64,000 nt of DNA from Candidatus Poribacteria bacterium (GTDB taxonomy: Bacteria > Poribacteria > WGA-4E > WGA-3G): positions 1-64,000 of the forward strand of contig JAPPBX010000010.1 in NCBI GenBank assembly GCA_026702755.1, in the 5' to 3' direction. Numbering within the stretch: position 1 is the stretch's first letter; the number at the start of each line of letters is the position of its first letter. Below the pieces are notes generated by a model. It saw only the letters and a program-made list of their open reading frames with translations. It ran no database searches and had not been told where the DNA came from. Both the position numbers and the translations under genes were made by a program. Positions 51,262 to 60,310 of this stretch are shown here, in pieces.

Positions 51262-52062
51262 ATGAATGCTGACGAAAAGTATCTATTTGATCTGAACGGT
51301 TACCTCGTTGTCAAGAACGTGCTAACACCGGAAGAGGTGGCAATAGCGAATGAAGCGATTGATAAACATAGTGATCACGGACGCATCCGTCCACGCGAAC
51401 AGGCACTCGATGGCGGCTCCCCGGACTTAAAAGGGGACCAGGGGAGAGGGGAACTCGGCGGTATGCTCAGCTGGGAAGAACCGTGGTGTAACCCGTTCCG
51501 GCACATGCTCGCCCATCCGACGCTTGTTCCATATCTCAACGAGATACTCGGAAAAGGCTTCCGAATGGATCATCAGATGTTCCTACTTTCAATGGACAAG
51601 GGGGCAGAGGGGCATACGTTCCATGGCTCCTCCGGTCCTGGCTTCGATCCGAACCAATACTATATTTTCCGTGACGGACGCATGCACAACGGCTTGACTG
51701 TCGTCGCATTCCAATTGACGGATGTGCCACCCGGAGTCGGTGGGTTAATCGTTATTCCGGGAAGCCATAAGAGCAACTACCCGTGCCCGAAGAAGATGCG
51801 GCTCTACCAGGAACACCAAGAGCATATCCGACAGGTCGTCTGCAACGCTGGCGATGTGGCAATCTTCACGGAGGCGGTGACGCACGGAACACTTCCGTGG
51901 ACAGCAGACCATCCGAGACGCTCCATTCTAACCCGTTATACCGCAGGCAACATGGCGTATGTCCCAGCTTATGAAATACCGGAATGGGCGAATGAGCGCC
52001 AGCGTGCTGTCATGGAACCACCTTATCATTCTCGATTAAATCGTCCCACCTTGGAAACGTAG
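51262..52062 (+). CDS. PhyH-family protein lacking the first iron-ligand His, tandem copy 1
   Basis: YLFDLNGYLVVKNVLTPEEV is the PhyH N-terminus, GGLIVIPGSHKSNYPCP the core strand, and VTHGTLPW with DHPRRSILTRY supply the distal His and the 2-oxoglutarate Arg. At the H-x-D position the sequence is YYIFRDGRMHNG, so Phe replaces the first His while the Asp is kept. The paralogue at 26666 has HHD at the aligned site. Either another residue, such as the nearby His of RMHNG, completes the metal site or the catalysis is altered. 266 residues; SD is weak. Confidence 0.83.
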   Translation: MNADEKYLFDLNGYLVVKNVLTPEEVAIANEAIDKHSDHGRIRPREQALDGGSPDLKGDQGRGELGGMLSWEEPWCNPFRHMLAHPTLVPYLNEILGKGFRMDHQMFLLSMDKGAEGHTFHGSSGPGFDPNQYYIFRDGRMHNGLTVVAFQLTDVPPGVGGLIVIPGSHKSNYPCPKKMRLYQEHQEHIRQVVCNAGDVAIFTEAVTHGTLPWTADHPRRSILTRYTAGNMAYVPAYEIPEWANERQRAVMEPPYHSRLNRPTLET

Positions 52063-52125
52063 GGATGTGAGAAAGGCACGTGAAAGCCCAATCTCACGGT
52101 GTTTAACCGTAAGGAAAGTTAAAAA

Positions 52126-52926
52126 ATGAATGCTGACGAAAAATATCTATTCGATCTCAACGGTTACCTTATTATCAAAAATGTGCTAACACCTGAAGAG
52201 GTAGCCCTCGCGAACGAAGCAATTGACAAACATGATGATCAGGCACGTCTACGTCCGCGTGAGCAGTCCCTTGATGGAGGTTCTGAAGAGCTGAGAGGTG
52301 AACAGGGAAGAGGCGAACTCGGCGGTATGCTTGGCTGGGAAGAACCGTGGTGTAATCCCTTCCGACACATGCTCGCGCATCCGACACTTGTCCCATACCT
52401 CAACGAGATACTCGGCAAGGGCTTCCGCATGGATCACCACATGTTCCTGCTTTCAATGGACAAGGGCGCGGAAGGCTTTATCTTTCATGGATCTTCTGGT
52501 CCCAGCTTCGATCCGAACCAGTATTATATCTTCCGTGATGGACGCATGCACAACGGTTTGACTGTTGTCACCTTCCAGTTGACGGATGTCCCCGAAGGCG
52601 CGGGTGGGTTAATCGTTATCCCGGGAAGCCATAAAAGCAACTACCCGTGTCCGCAAGAGATGCGACTTTACCAGAAACACCAAGAGCACATCCGGCCGCT
52701 CGTCTGTAATGCGGGGGATGTGATAATTTTCACGGAGGCGGTGACGCACGGCACCCTCCCATGGACAGCAGACCATCCGCGCCGTTCCATCTTAACGCGC
52801 TATACCGCAGGCAATATGGCGTATGTTCCAGCGTATGACATACCGGAATGGGCAAATGAACGTCAGCGTGCTGTTATGGAGCCTCCCTATCACTCTCGAT
52901 TAAATCGTCCCGTATTGGAGACGTAG
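52126..52926 (+). CDS. PhyH-family protein lacking the first iron-ligand His, tandem copy 2
   Basis: Paralogue of the gene 63 bp upstream, with most residues identical and the same YYIFRDGRMHNG site without the first His. Both copies conserve it, so the change predates the duplication and is under constraint. VTHGTLPW and RRSILTRY are intact. The ending SRLNRPVLET is almost the same as SRLNRPTLET in copy 1. The next gene, a membrane cytochrome, begins 15 bp downstream, so the two are probably co-transcribed. Confidence 0.83.
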   Translation: MNADEKYLFDLNGYLIIKNVLTPEEVALANEAIDKHDDQARLRPREQSLDGGSEELRGEQGRGELGGMLGWEEPWCNPFRHMLAHPTLVPYLNEILGKGFRMDHHMFLLSMDKGAEGFIFHGSSGPSFDPNQYYIFRDGRMHNGLTVVTFQLTDVPEGAGGLIVIPGSHKSNYPCPQEMRLYQKHQEHIRPLVCNAGDVIIFTEAVTHGTLPWTADHPRRSILTRYTAGNMAYVPAYDIPEWANERQRAVMEPPYHSRLNRPVLET

Positions 52927-52941
52927 GAAGAAATAGTTAAC

Positions 52942-54024
52942 ATGTCTACTTCAACGAGCGCGATTCTTGGGTTAATTTTCTTGGGCCTCGCGAACGCCTC
53001 TGTTTTCTTGATGTTTAAGTTATGGGGATACCCATTTGACAAAGAAACACATAAGAGTGAAGCACCGCCTTCTTTGATGCTGCTCCATCGGTTCATCGGT
53101 TATGCGTATGCGATCCTCTATGTCTTCATGATGTGGCACATGGTGCCGCGCCTGTGGAACTACCAAGTCGAGTTGCCACCGCGCACCGTAGCACATCTAA
53201 TGCTCGGGATTACTATCGGTGTGTTGATTCTTGTCAAGATCGCCATCCTTCGATTTTTTCGACATTTTGAGGAAGCAATGCCGTATATTGGTACAACACT
53301 GCTAATTTGTACCTACCTGTTGATCGGGTTGTCGGTGCCGTTCACATTCCGCGAAGCGGCGTTGCGAACACAGACAATGGCATTCAGCGAGGAGGGGATC
53401 ACCCGAACACGCAGGTTACTTGAAAACGCTGGATTCCCAGAGGAAGCACCGCTTGATCAACTCGCGTCGAAGCGAAAATTGCGAGAGGGACAGCACGTTT
53501 TACAGCGTAAGTGCGTCGTCTGCCACGATTTACGCACCATTCTCGTGAAGCCGCGCACCCCGACTGACTGGGTACGTCTTGTCAATCGGATGGCGATAAA
53601 GCCTATGATCGGTGAACCGATCCACCAAGAAGAAGAGTGGAGCGTCTCAGCGTATCTCATCGCGATTACCCCTGACATTCAAACCTCAGTTCGGCAGCAA
53701 CGGCAAGCACAGATGCGCGCGGATGAAGCGAAGGCGGCTGCCCAAATCGTAACTTTCGTTATGGAAGCAGAAATGGAAGCAGAAGTAGAAACTGACACAA
53801 CAACGGAAACCGATACCTATGATGAAGTAGAAGCGAAAGCACTCTTTGAGGATAAATGCTCGCAATGTCATCCGCTCACCGATGTTGAAGACTATCCCCC
53901 TCGCTCTAAAGAGGAGACAACCGAGGTCATTGCCCGGATGATAGAAACAGGGCTTTATCTCGAAGAAAAAGAGATTGGGATAATTACGCGCTATATTAAC
54001 GAAAACTACCTGGACAGTGAATAG
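52942..54024 (+). CDS. Membrane cytochrome with four-helix N-terminus and two c-type heme sites
   Basis: Four membrane spans within residues 5-140 (LGLIFLGLANASVFLMF, MLLHRFIGYAYAILYVFMMW, HLMLGITIGVLILVKIAIL, TTLLICTYLLIGLSV) carry His residues in LLHRF, MWHMV, VAHLM and FRHFE that could ligate b-type hemes, as in cytochrome b561-like proteins. The soluble part has CVVCH near 193 and CSQCH near 308, each a c-type heme motif. An acidic helix of alternating Glu/Ala/Thr separates them. It probably transfers electrons between the quinone pool and a periplasmic partner. Its place after PhyH genes is unusual. Confidence 0.8.
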   Translation: MSTSTSAILGLIFLGLANASVFLMFKLWGYPFDKETHKSEAPPSLMLLHRFIGYAYAILYVFMMWHMVPRLWNYQVELPPRTVAHLMLGITIGVLILVKIAILRFFRHFEEAMPYIGTTLLICTYLLIGLSVPFTFREAALRTQTMAFSEEGITRTRRLLENAGFPEEAPLDQLASKRKLREGQHVLQRKCVVCHDLRTILVKPRTPTDWVRLVNRMAIKPMIGEPIHQEEEWSVSAYLIAITPDIQTSVRQQRQAQMRADEAKAAAQIVTFVMEAEMEAEVETDTTTETDTYDEVEAKALFEDKCSQCHPLTDVEDYPPRSKEETTEVIARMIETGLYLEEKEIGIITRYINENYLDSE

Positions 54025-54052
54025 GAGTGTTTCCTAAGAGTCTTCAAATTAC

Positions 54053-55420
54053 TCACACATCATAGCGGGTGAAGGCGAGGAACGCCCCCATAAAGAAGAC
54101 CATATTGAATAAGAACAGCAGTAGGATGTCCAAACTCGCTTCGGTAAATGTGGTGGAGAAATCGGACGGAGTATCATCGAATTTGGGAATCTTATCCAAA
54201 CTTATTTGCGTCTCTCGTAATTGCTGCCTGTCCGCATCTTCGAGAAAGAAGTTGGGATTGAACGGGTATTCCTCGTAAGTGAACTGCAGGAGACTACGCC
54301 GATATTCGATCGCCTTCTTGAAAAACCGCTCGTAGTGTTTGATGCCGGTGCCGACCAACGCCTCACAGCCGATCTGATAGATCGCCGTTGGGGAGATACG
54401 GGATATATTCTGGGCGAGTTTCGCCTGATAGAGTTGTTGTTGGCGGTATTCATTGTAGATCGCTTGCTGGGCATCGCCGATTTTGGCGGCACGGGTCAGC
54501 GGTTCGCCCGGCGACCAGTGTGCGCTAAATCTATCCCTGCCGTATCGATTAAGGATATCGCGCGTCGCATCGTTTGCCTGTCTGGTGACCGTTTTCTCAT
54601 CGGGGAGTTCCCCCAATCGACTTGCGAGCAATCCACCTGTCCGCGGGATAAACACCACAAAACACACCCACACCAGAAGGAGTAGGACGAGGCTGACGGA
54701 TGAGGTTCTCGTGAGGCAGGAGATGAACAGCCCAAGCGTCGCGAACACAGAGATATAGAGGACTGAAAACAGAACGACCCCGCCAATCTGTAGCCAATAA
54801 GTCGGTTCAAAAGGCAGCACGCCGAAAAGCGAGATGATGAGGGTGTTCATGCAAATCCCGATGATCAACGGAATCGAGAGGCTGATGATTGTGCCGATGT
54901 ATTTCCCGAAAAGCAGGGTTGCGCGCGGGAGCGCATTCGAGAGACAGAGGCGGAGCGTGCCAGTTTCTGCCTCGCCTGAGATGCTGTCATAGGTCATCGC
55001 GAACGCTGCGAAACTCAGGATAACGCCGACGGTAAACACCCAATCCAATGCGTCAAACCGCTGGAGCGTGTAGTTCCTGCGCAGGATCGTTTGGGGACCG
55101 ACCAGTTCAAACGCGTCCACTGAAAAGGCATTCGGCAGGTCTTTTTCATGCCCTTCAGCGATGAATCCCAATGGACTCGGTGCACGATATATCAACTGGT
55201 AGCGACTGACCACACTGTGTAAGCCTCTCTTCGTTTTGTCTTCCAGAAGTCGCAAGTTTTCGCTGACATTTTCACGGTAATCCGCGACCTGTTGGCGGTA
55301 GTCGTGGATATATAGCACGCTTCCGGTCAACATTAAGACGATGACCAGCAGCAACGTCAGGGCGAAACGGAGACTCTGTAGATGATCTAAAAGTTCTCGC
55401 CAGATAATTTCACGTAGCAT
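54053..55420 (-). CDS. ABC-2 type permease subunit
   Basis: Membrane protein of 455 residues: LRFALTLLLVIVLMLTGSVL at the N-terminus, then a long extracytoplasmic loop, then five or so spans (WVFTVGVILSFAAFAMTYDS, IISLSIPLIIGICMNTLIIS, SVSLVLLLLVWVCFVVF and the final LLLFLFNMVFFMGAFLAF). The motif YDSISGEAETGTLRLCLSNALPR is the conserved ABC-2 amphipathic segment before the transport helices. It lies four bases after the paralogous permease and would form a heterodimer with it. No ATPase is next to them. Confidence 0.83.
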   Translation of the reverse strand: MLREIIWRELLDHLQSLRFALTLLLVIVLMLTGSVLYIHDYRQQVADYRENVSENLRLLEDKTKRGLHSVVSRYQLIYRAPSPLGFIAEGHEKDLPNAFSVDAFELVGPQTILRRNYTLQRFDALDWVFTVGVILSFAAFAMTYDSISGEAETGTLRLCLSNALPRATLLFGKYIGTIISLSIPLIIGICMNTLIISLFGVLPFEPTYWLQIGGVVLFSVLYISVFATLGLFISCLTRTSSVSLVLLLLVWVCFVVFIPRTGGLLASRLGELPDEKTVTRQANDATRDILNRYGRDRFSAHWSPGEPLTRAAKIGDAQQAIYNEYRQQQLYQAKLAQNISRISPTAIYQIGCEALVGTGIKHYERFFKKAIEYRRSLLQFTYEEYPFNPNFFLEDADRQQLRETQISLDKIPKFDDTPSDFSTTFTEASLDILLLFLFNMVFFMGAFLAFTRYDV

Positions 55421-55424
55421 TTTT

Positions 55425-56963
55425 TCACCTTACCTCGCTTTTTAGGAACATCGCGCCGGTGATCAGAAACAGCAGAATGTTTAGGATCATCAGGTAGACT
55501 AAACCCGGAAGAACACCGCCAAGCACAACGTTTCCCCACACCGGTCCACTGCTAAAGGCAGGCATACCGCTTAAGTCAAGCCGTTCCACGTCATCCCAAC
55601 TTTTCGGTGTGACGTTTTCAAAAAACGTTTCTTCGTCTGATTCCGTGAGTCCGGCTTGTGAGGGCATATCGTTGAGATTGACGGACGTGAACCAGCTGAT
55701 ACTTGAGAAAGCCCCCTGTTCCTGCATGTATGCCATCAATGTCTCTCGGTAACCCTGTGCTTGCTGGATGAACCGCTCATGCCGCCGCAAATCCGTGCCG
55801 GATAGACCCGCGGAGATATTGTAGTAGACCCATGCCGGCGAAAGTCTGGAAAGGTTTTCAGCCAAAGCGGTCTGTCTTTTCAGCGAACGGTAGTATCCCC
55901 GATGGAGGTTTCCTATCTGCTCTGCGTATTCAATGCGGTGTGGGATGTAAAATTGGGCACCGTCGAGATACCAGAGCATCGCTTCTCTGGATCCTGTTAG
56001 CACGTGGAAGGCAAATGGATAATGACCACTGATCACACTGCGTCCCGATGTAAAGTAGGAGCTGCTTTGATGCTTTCTGCCGTAATCTCTGATTTTCTCC
56101 TTAAACGCTGTCTCTATCGCCGCGCGCTCTGTGTTGACCACCGATTTGGAAGGTATCGGTCGCACCTGCTTTGCGATATACACCGCCCCGTTTGGGACGA
56201 TGAACACAATCACAATCCAGAGGAATAGCAACCAGACGAGTGCCCGCGCCGACCGCCGGGTGATGGCTGAAACCAGCATCGAAAGCAGGAAAAAGACGGA
56301 GAGGTATAACGCCAAAGCCGCGAAGAGTCCGGCGAACCGACTCCATTCAGCGGTATGGAATTCTATCATTGGGTGGACGTTTATCAATAGTGCCGCGGCT
56401 ATCCAGCCGATGGCGAGTGGCATAAGGAGACTTGCCATGCCGCCGAGGTATTTCCCGATCAGGATGTGGTATTTCGAGACCGGGTTTGATGCAATAAGTG
56501 CAAGTGTTCCGCTTTCACGCTCGCCGCAGATGACATTGTAAGCGATGGAAATCACGAACAGGCTGAACGCTATCTGCACCATGAGTACCGCGTCAACGGC
56601 AGAAAAGACGTTCAGGAGTGGATTGCCGCCGCCGAGGATTTTCGCTTCTGTGGGGACATCTTCGTAGGAAACCTTTACCGTGCTACCGAGCTGCCGCTCC
56701 ATCCCTAAGCAGATAACACTTAAGGGTTCAGGCGGTTTTGCGATGTCTACCCTCAGGTCCGAATACACCTTCACCGCCTCAAGGGTGTTCCGGTGTTCGA
56801 TTTCTGCGGCATTGTGGACACTGAGTCGTTTCTCGTAGTCCTCCATCAGGACATACGTGCTGGCGACGAAAAGCGCGAGGCAGACGACTAACCCAATGAG
56901 TAGACGGAGGGAGAGGATGTTCTCTGTGAATTCTCTTTTCGCAATTATCCAGATGGGGGACAT
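55425..56963 (-). CDS. ABC-2 type permease subunit, DUF3526-like
   Basis: WIIAKREFTENILSLRLLIG followed by LVVCLALFVASTYVLMEDYE is the usual first helix. YNVICGERESGTLALIASNPVSK is the conserved coupling segment. A loop of about 180 residues separates the helices, and the final span is VYLMILNILLFLITGAMFL. 512 residues. It is translated 38 nt downstream of the sigma-redoxin gene and 4 nt upstream of the second permease. The three may be one transcript. The substrate and ATPase are unknown. Confidence 0.83.
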   Translation of the reverse strand: MSPIWIIAKREFTENILSLRLLIGLVVCLALFVASTYVLMEDYEKRLSVHNAAEIEHRNTLEAVKVYSDLRVDIAKPPEPLSVICLGMERQLGSTVKVSYEDVPTEAKILGGGNPLLNVFSAVDAVLMVQIAFSLFVISIAYNVICGERESGTLALIASNPVSKYHILIGKYLGGMASLLMPLAIGWIAAALLINVHPMIEFHTAEWSRFAGLFAALALYLSVFFLLSMLVSAITRRSARALVWLLFLWIVIVFIVPNGAVYIAKQVRPIPSKSVVNTERAAIETAFKEKIRDYGRKHQSSSYFTSGRSVISGHYPFAFHVLTGSREAMLWYLDGAQFYIPHRIEYAEQIGNLHRGYYRSLKRQTALAENLSRLSPAWVYYNISAGLSGTDLRRHERFIQQAQGYRETLMAYMQEQGAFSSISWFTSVNLNDMPSQAGLTESDEETFFENVTPKSWDDVERLDLSGMPAFSSGPVWGNVVLGGVLPGLVYLMILNILLFLITGAMFLKSEVR

Positions 56964-57001
56964 TTAAAAGTCTCCGGTTGGTGGTGAGGAAAGCAAGCGG
57001 C

Positions 57002-58903
57002 TTAGTTTTGGGAGTGTGCCTTTACTGCTTCTGCAACGAGCATCTCTAAATTTTCCGCTTTCGCTTTGTGTGTAATCAACCTGCCTTCCCTATCAATGAG
57101 CCACAGTTCGGGAGTACCAGCAACATCATACTGTTGTAAAAGTGAATATGCTGCCGCGTCGAAAATTTGTCGCCACTGAATACCATTTACTTTAATGTAG
57201 TTACGCAAACCAGACATTATCGCTGCTTCGCTATCAAGGCAGACCCCGATAATATCGAATCCCGCATCTTTATAAGTATCGTAAACTTTCTTGATATCTG
57301 ACGTTTCCGCCGTGCCAAAATCCCTCCAGACCATCCAAAAGTGAAGCAAGACGACTTTCCCACGATACTCCCGAAGCGAAATCGGATTCCCATCAAGGTC
57401 GATCACAGAAAAGTCAGGGACAGGTTTTCCAACCAATTCGTATCTCGGATTAGACTTGCGCTCATACACCTCAGCGAGTTCAGTATTGCCTAACTGCCTA
57501 TGAATATCGGCAAGCTTATAGAAGATGAATTTATCGTCTGGATACTGCTGCTCAGCTACCTGAAAAAACGCAAGAAGATCCTCGTATCGCTCTACCGTCT
57601 TGAATATGTCAAATAGCACCTGATACCCTTGCAGGTCTTGTATCATGCCCGACTTGAGACGTTCAATAAGGGCAGCCGCGGATTGTTCGTTTCCTAATAG
57701 GGTATAAAGTCTGACAAGCTGCGGATAGAGATCAAAGAAACGCTTACCATCAGGGTAACGCTTATCATCAGGCGGGCGCGCAAGTATTTCTTCAATAGCA
57801 GTGAGAGCCGCTTCGTGGCTACCGTACATATCCTCCGGCGTGTGTTCCCAAATCTTGGAAGACCTGTAAATCTGAGAAGAGAAGCTTAAGTTCAAAACCT
57901 CAGAATCTCCATTCACGTGATGCCAACAACGGACAAGTGGTATGACATCACCGAATACTAAACGTTGTTCAATTTTCTTAGCTCGATATTCCGGAGCAAG
58001 CTCATACCCATAACTCACGGGCATTCTCGGCTCTATGTCCCGGAGAAAACCTATTCTTCCAATTATCTTGCCGATTGCAACCAAATCTATGTTCGGAAGA
58101 AAACCTGCCTTCCCATCTTCGTCATCCGCGGGACAGATGAAGACCGATGCCTCTGGCAAGTATTTCGGATGAAGGTCTGAGAGTCGTTCAGGAAAATCAT
58201 CGTGTTCCTTCTGATAGGTCTGAATTGCCTTACCGATTGTAAGTAAATTTTGTGTGCAAAGTTCTATGTTTCTCTCGTGCATCTCGGAATTCTTTCCTGT
58301 AGTAGATGTCAAAAACGTTTCAGACACGCCGCCGAGAACTTCTTGAACTAAGGACGCTTTTCCCTGTAAACGTTCTCGCGCTCGGTGCAGACGCGTGTTA
58401 AGCGTGCTGACAGAGACACCTAAGAATTTACTAATCTCCTTGACCTTCATTTCGCCGAGATAATAGAGCGTCACGACGGTGCGTTCACTCTCTGGAAGTT
58501 GTGCCAAAAGTTTTTTAACAGTCTCACGGCGACGCTCGGAGGCTTCTGCTTGTCGTTGTTCCGACATGTAACGTGTGTAAGCGGATTTCTCGATTTCTGC
58601 CGTAGGTGTGTCTTCTATGGATTGCACCACAAATTTTTTCTTCCGCCTCCAATCGATGCAAAACCGGTTTGCGATAACGTACAACCATCCAGTAAATTGA
58701 CGGGGATCCTTGAGCGTCGGGAGTTTTTTGTGGACTTGTAGGAAGATGTCCTGTGTAATTTCTTCGGCATGATGAAAATCACCGATCTTCCGCCACACGA
58801 GCGCGTGGACGCTCTTTTGGTATTTTTGGACTAAGACGCTGAATGCCGTCTCGTCGCCGGATAAAATATCGTAAATGAGTTGAACATCGTCTTCTCTTTC
58901 CAC
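57002..58903 (-). CDS. ECF sigma factor fused to pilin-like, TPR and degenerate redoxin domains
   Basis: GTG 58903 behind GGGGGATCCTT is used because the product then begins VEREDDVQLI, like the sigma-kelch fusion (a longer frame to 58948 exists). Residues 1-185 are sigma regions 2 and 4 (EITQDIFLQVHKKLPTL, LPESERTVVTLYYLGEMKVK). About 215-330 resemble a prepilin-type soluble domain (CTQNLLTIGKAIQTYQKEHD, then a FICPADDEDG loop). Residues 345-480 are TPR-like. The last 140 are TlpA/AhpC-type redoxin (PDFSVIDLDGNPISLREYRG), but the C-x-x-C is replaced by WMVWRDFG, so no thiol catalysis. No membrane span is seen. It may regulate the downstream permeases. Confidence 0.85.
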   Translation of the reverse strand: MEREDDVQLIYDILSGDETAFSVLVQKYQKSVHALVWRKIGDFHHAEEITQDIFLQVHKKLPTLKDPRQFTGWLYVIANRFCIDWRRKKKFVVQSIEDTPTAEIEKSAYTRYMSEQRQAEASERRRETVKKLLAQLPESERTVVTLYYLGEMKVKEISKFLGVSVSTLNTRLHRARERLQGKASLVQEVLGGVSETFLTSTTGKNSEMHERNIELCTQNLLTIGKAIQTYQKEHDDFPERLSDLHPKYLPEASVFICPADDEDGKAGFLPNIDLVAIGKIIGRIGFLRDIEPRMPVSYGYELAPEYRAKKIEQRLVFGDVIPLVRCWHHVNGDSEVLNLSFSSQIYRSSKIWEHTPEDMYGSHEAALTAIEEILARPPDDKRYPDGKRFFDLYPQLVRLYTLLGNEQSAAALIERLKSGMIQDLQGYQVLFDIFKTVERYEDLLAFFQVAEQQYPDDKFIFYKLADIHRQLGNTELAEVYERKSNPRYELVGKPVPDFSVIDLDGNPISLREYRGKVVLLHFWMVWRDFGTAETSDIKKVYDTYKDAGFDIIGVCLDSEAAIMSGLRNYIKVNGIQWRQIFDAAAYSLLQQYDVAGTPELWLIDREGRLITHKAKAENLEMLVAEAVKAHSQN

Positions 58904-59172
58904 AAGGATCCCCCAATGAATAAATTTGGTTGTGTTTACGTCTGTCAAATGGCTGCCTCAAATGTGGAGGCTTATCCCTCTGTACATTAAAGACGAATTT
59001 ATGTACGGGAATCTTACATAATTTGAAGAAAATGGAAAGAATATGGGATTTTTTAGCCGTTGTTATGCGGATATCGGGTTTCGTAGGGGACGATGCTCGG
59101 TGCGGTGTCTTGCTTGGGTGTTTCTTCAATTTCCTCAAGAAAACCGCACCTATCGCATGAAGGGAGGTGAAA

Positions 59173-60000
59173 TTACAACCGAATTTTCTTGAATTCCTCA
59201 ATCTGTGCCGTAATCGCGCGTTCCGTCGGGAGACGTTCTGCACTTGATGCCCCGTAGAAACCGACAACGCCTTCGGTATTTTCCAGAACGTACGTTGCGT
59301 CTTCGGGTTCGGCGATAGGACCGCCGTGACAAATAACAAGAATTTCTGGATTAACCCCTTTCGCAGCGTCATGGATGGCTTGTACGCGTTTGGCGGCATC
59401 TTCAAGTGTGAAAGCAGTTTGCGCGCCGATAGAGCCTTTCGTTGTCAATCCCATGTGTGCAACGAGGATATCCGCACCTGCATCTGCCATCTGTTCTGCT
59501 TCGGTTTCGTTGAACGCATACGGCGTGGTAAGCATGCCCATCTGATGTGCTGTCCGAATCATCTCCACCTCAGGTCCGTACCCCATATCGGTCTCTTCAA
59601 GCAGCTGACGGAATGTGCCATCAATCAGTCCCACCGTCGGGAAGTTCTGCACACCGGAAAACCCGATTGCATCTATTTGGTTCAAGAAGACATCCATCAA
59701 CCGAAATGGATCGGTGCCGCAGACTCCTGCAAGAACAGGCGTATCTGGAACTACTGGTAGCACTTCACTCGCCATCTCAACGACGATCTGGTTCGCATCG
59801 CCGTAGGGCATCATCCCAGCGAGTGAACCTCTACCTGCCATTCTGAATCTTCCAGAGTTGTAGATAATAATCAGGTCAATACCGCCAGCCGCTTCACATT
59901 TGGCGGAGATACCCGTGCCAGCACCTGCGCCGATGATGGGTTTACCTGCGTCAATATTGCTGCGTAACTGGGCTAAGATTTCTTCACGTTTGAATTTCAT
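59173..60000 (-). CDS. TIM-barrel protein of the phosphoenolpyruvate hydrolase-like family
   Basis: AAAGGATACAAAAA precedes ATG 60000. [74 protein letters not shown] and [12 protein letters not shown] are the conserved strand ends of this family, which resembles isocitrate lyase/PEP mutase-type barrels. Members have been called signal-transduction or PEP hydrolase proteins, and their reaction is uncertain. The product is 275 residues. It stands alone, convergent with nothing, and the 262-bp gap before it holds the protease promoter region on the opposite strand. Confidence 0.78.
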   Translation of the reverse strand: MKFKREEILAQLRSNIDAGKPIIGAGAGTGISAKCEAAGGIDLIIIYNSGRFRMAGRGSLAGMMPYGDANQIVVEMASEVLPVVPDTPVLAGVCGTDPFRLMDVFLNQIDAIGFSGVQNFPTVGLIDGTFRQLLEETDMGYGPEVEMIRTAHQMGMLTTPYAFNETEAEQMADAGADILVAHMGLTTKGSIGAQTAFTLEDAAKRVQAIHDAAKGVNPEILVICHGGPIAEPEDATYVLENTEGVVGFYGASSAERLPTERAITAQIEEFKKIRL

Positions 60001-60148
60001 TTTTTGTATCCTTTGGAAGGTAGTCGGCATGCTTCGTCAAGCCGTAACAAAATGAGAAAATAATACGGTATAACCGAATCATATCAAAAATCAGACTTCG
60101 TGTCATCTAATTTTTTGTGTATCAAGTCCTATTTACCGTAGTGTGAGG

Positions 60149-60310
60149 CACCTGTGCCTCGCTTCGTTCTTTTCGGCAGCTCCAACCGTATGAGAGAAGT
60201 TTGTAAATCCGAATTATTTGACATCGCCTCAACACTTTGGTATACTGCCTACAGATGAAACCGGAGGTAGACTCTAAATCAAGAAGGAAAAGGTGTTGTA
60301 TAAAAAACTT
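60149..60310 (+). repeat. Duplicated protease promoter region, copy 1
   Basis: GAGGCACCTGTGCCTCGCTTCG palindrome, a CGGCAG-CTCCAACC segment, GAGAGAAGTTTGTAAATCCG, the promoter and the leader repeat almost exactly at 62097-62265. The duplicated unit covers promoter, leader and signal-peptide start of the protease genes. Confidence 0.8.
60218..60246 (+). promoter_or_regulatory. Consensus sigma70-type promoter of protease gene 1
   Basis: TTGACA (60218-60223), 17-bp spacer, TATACT (60241-60246). About 45 nt of leader with AAGAAGGAAAAGG before the TTG/GTG start. Confidence 0.8.

Noticed and set aside
58904-58948. ATG start 45 bases upstream for the sigma-redoxin gene
   Set aside because: The GTG at 58903 has a good ribosome site and gives the same N-terminus as the sigma-kelch protein.
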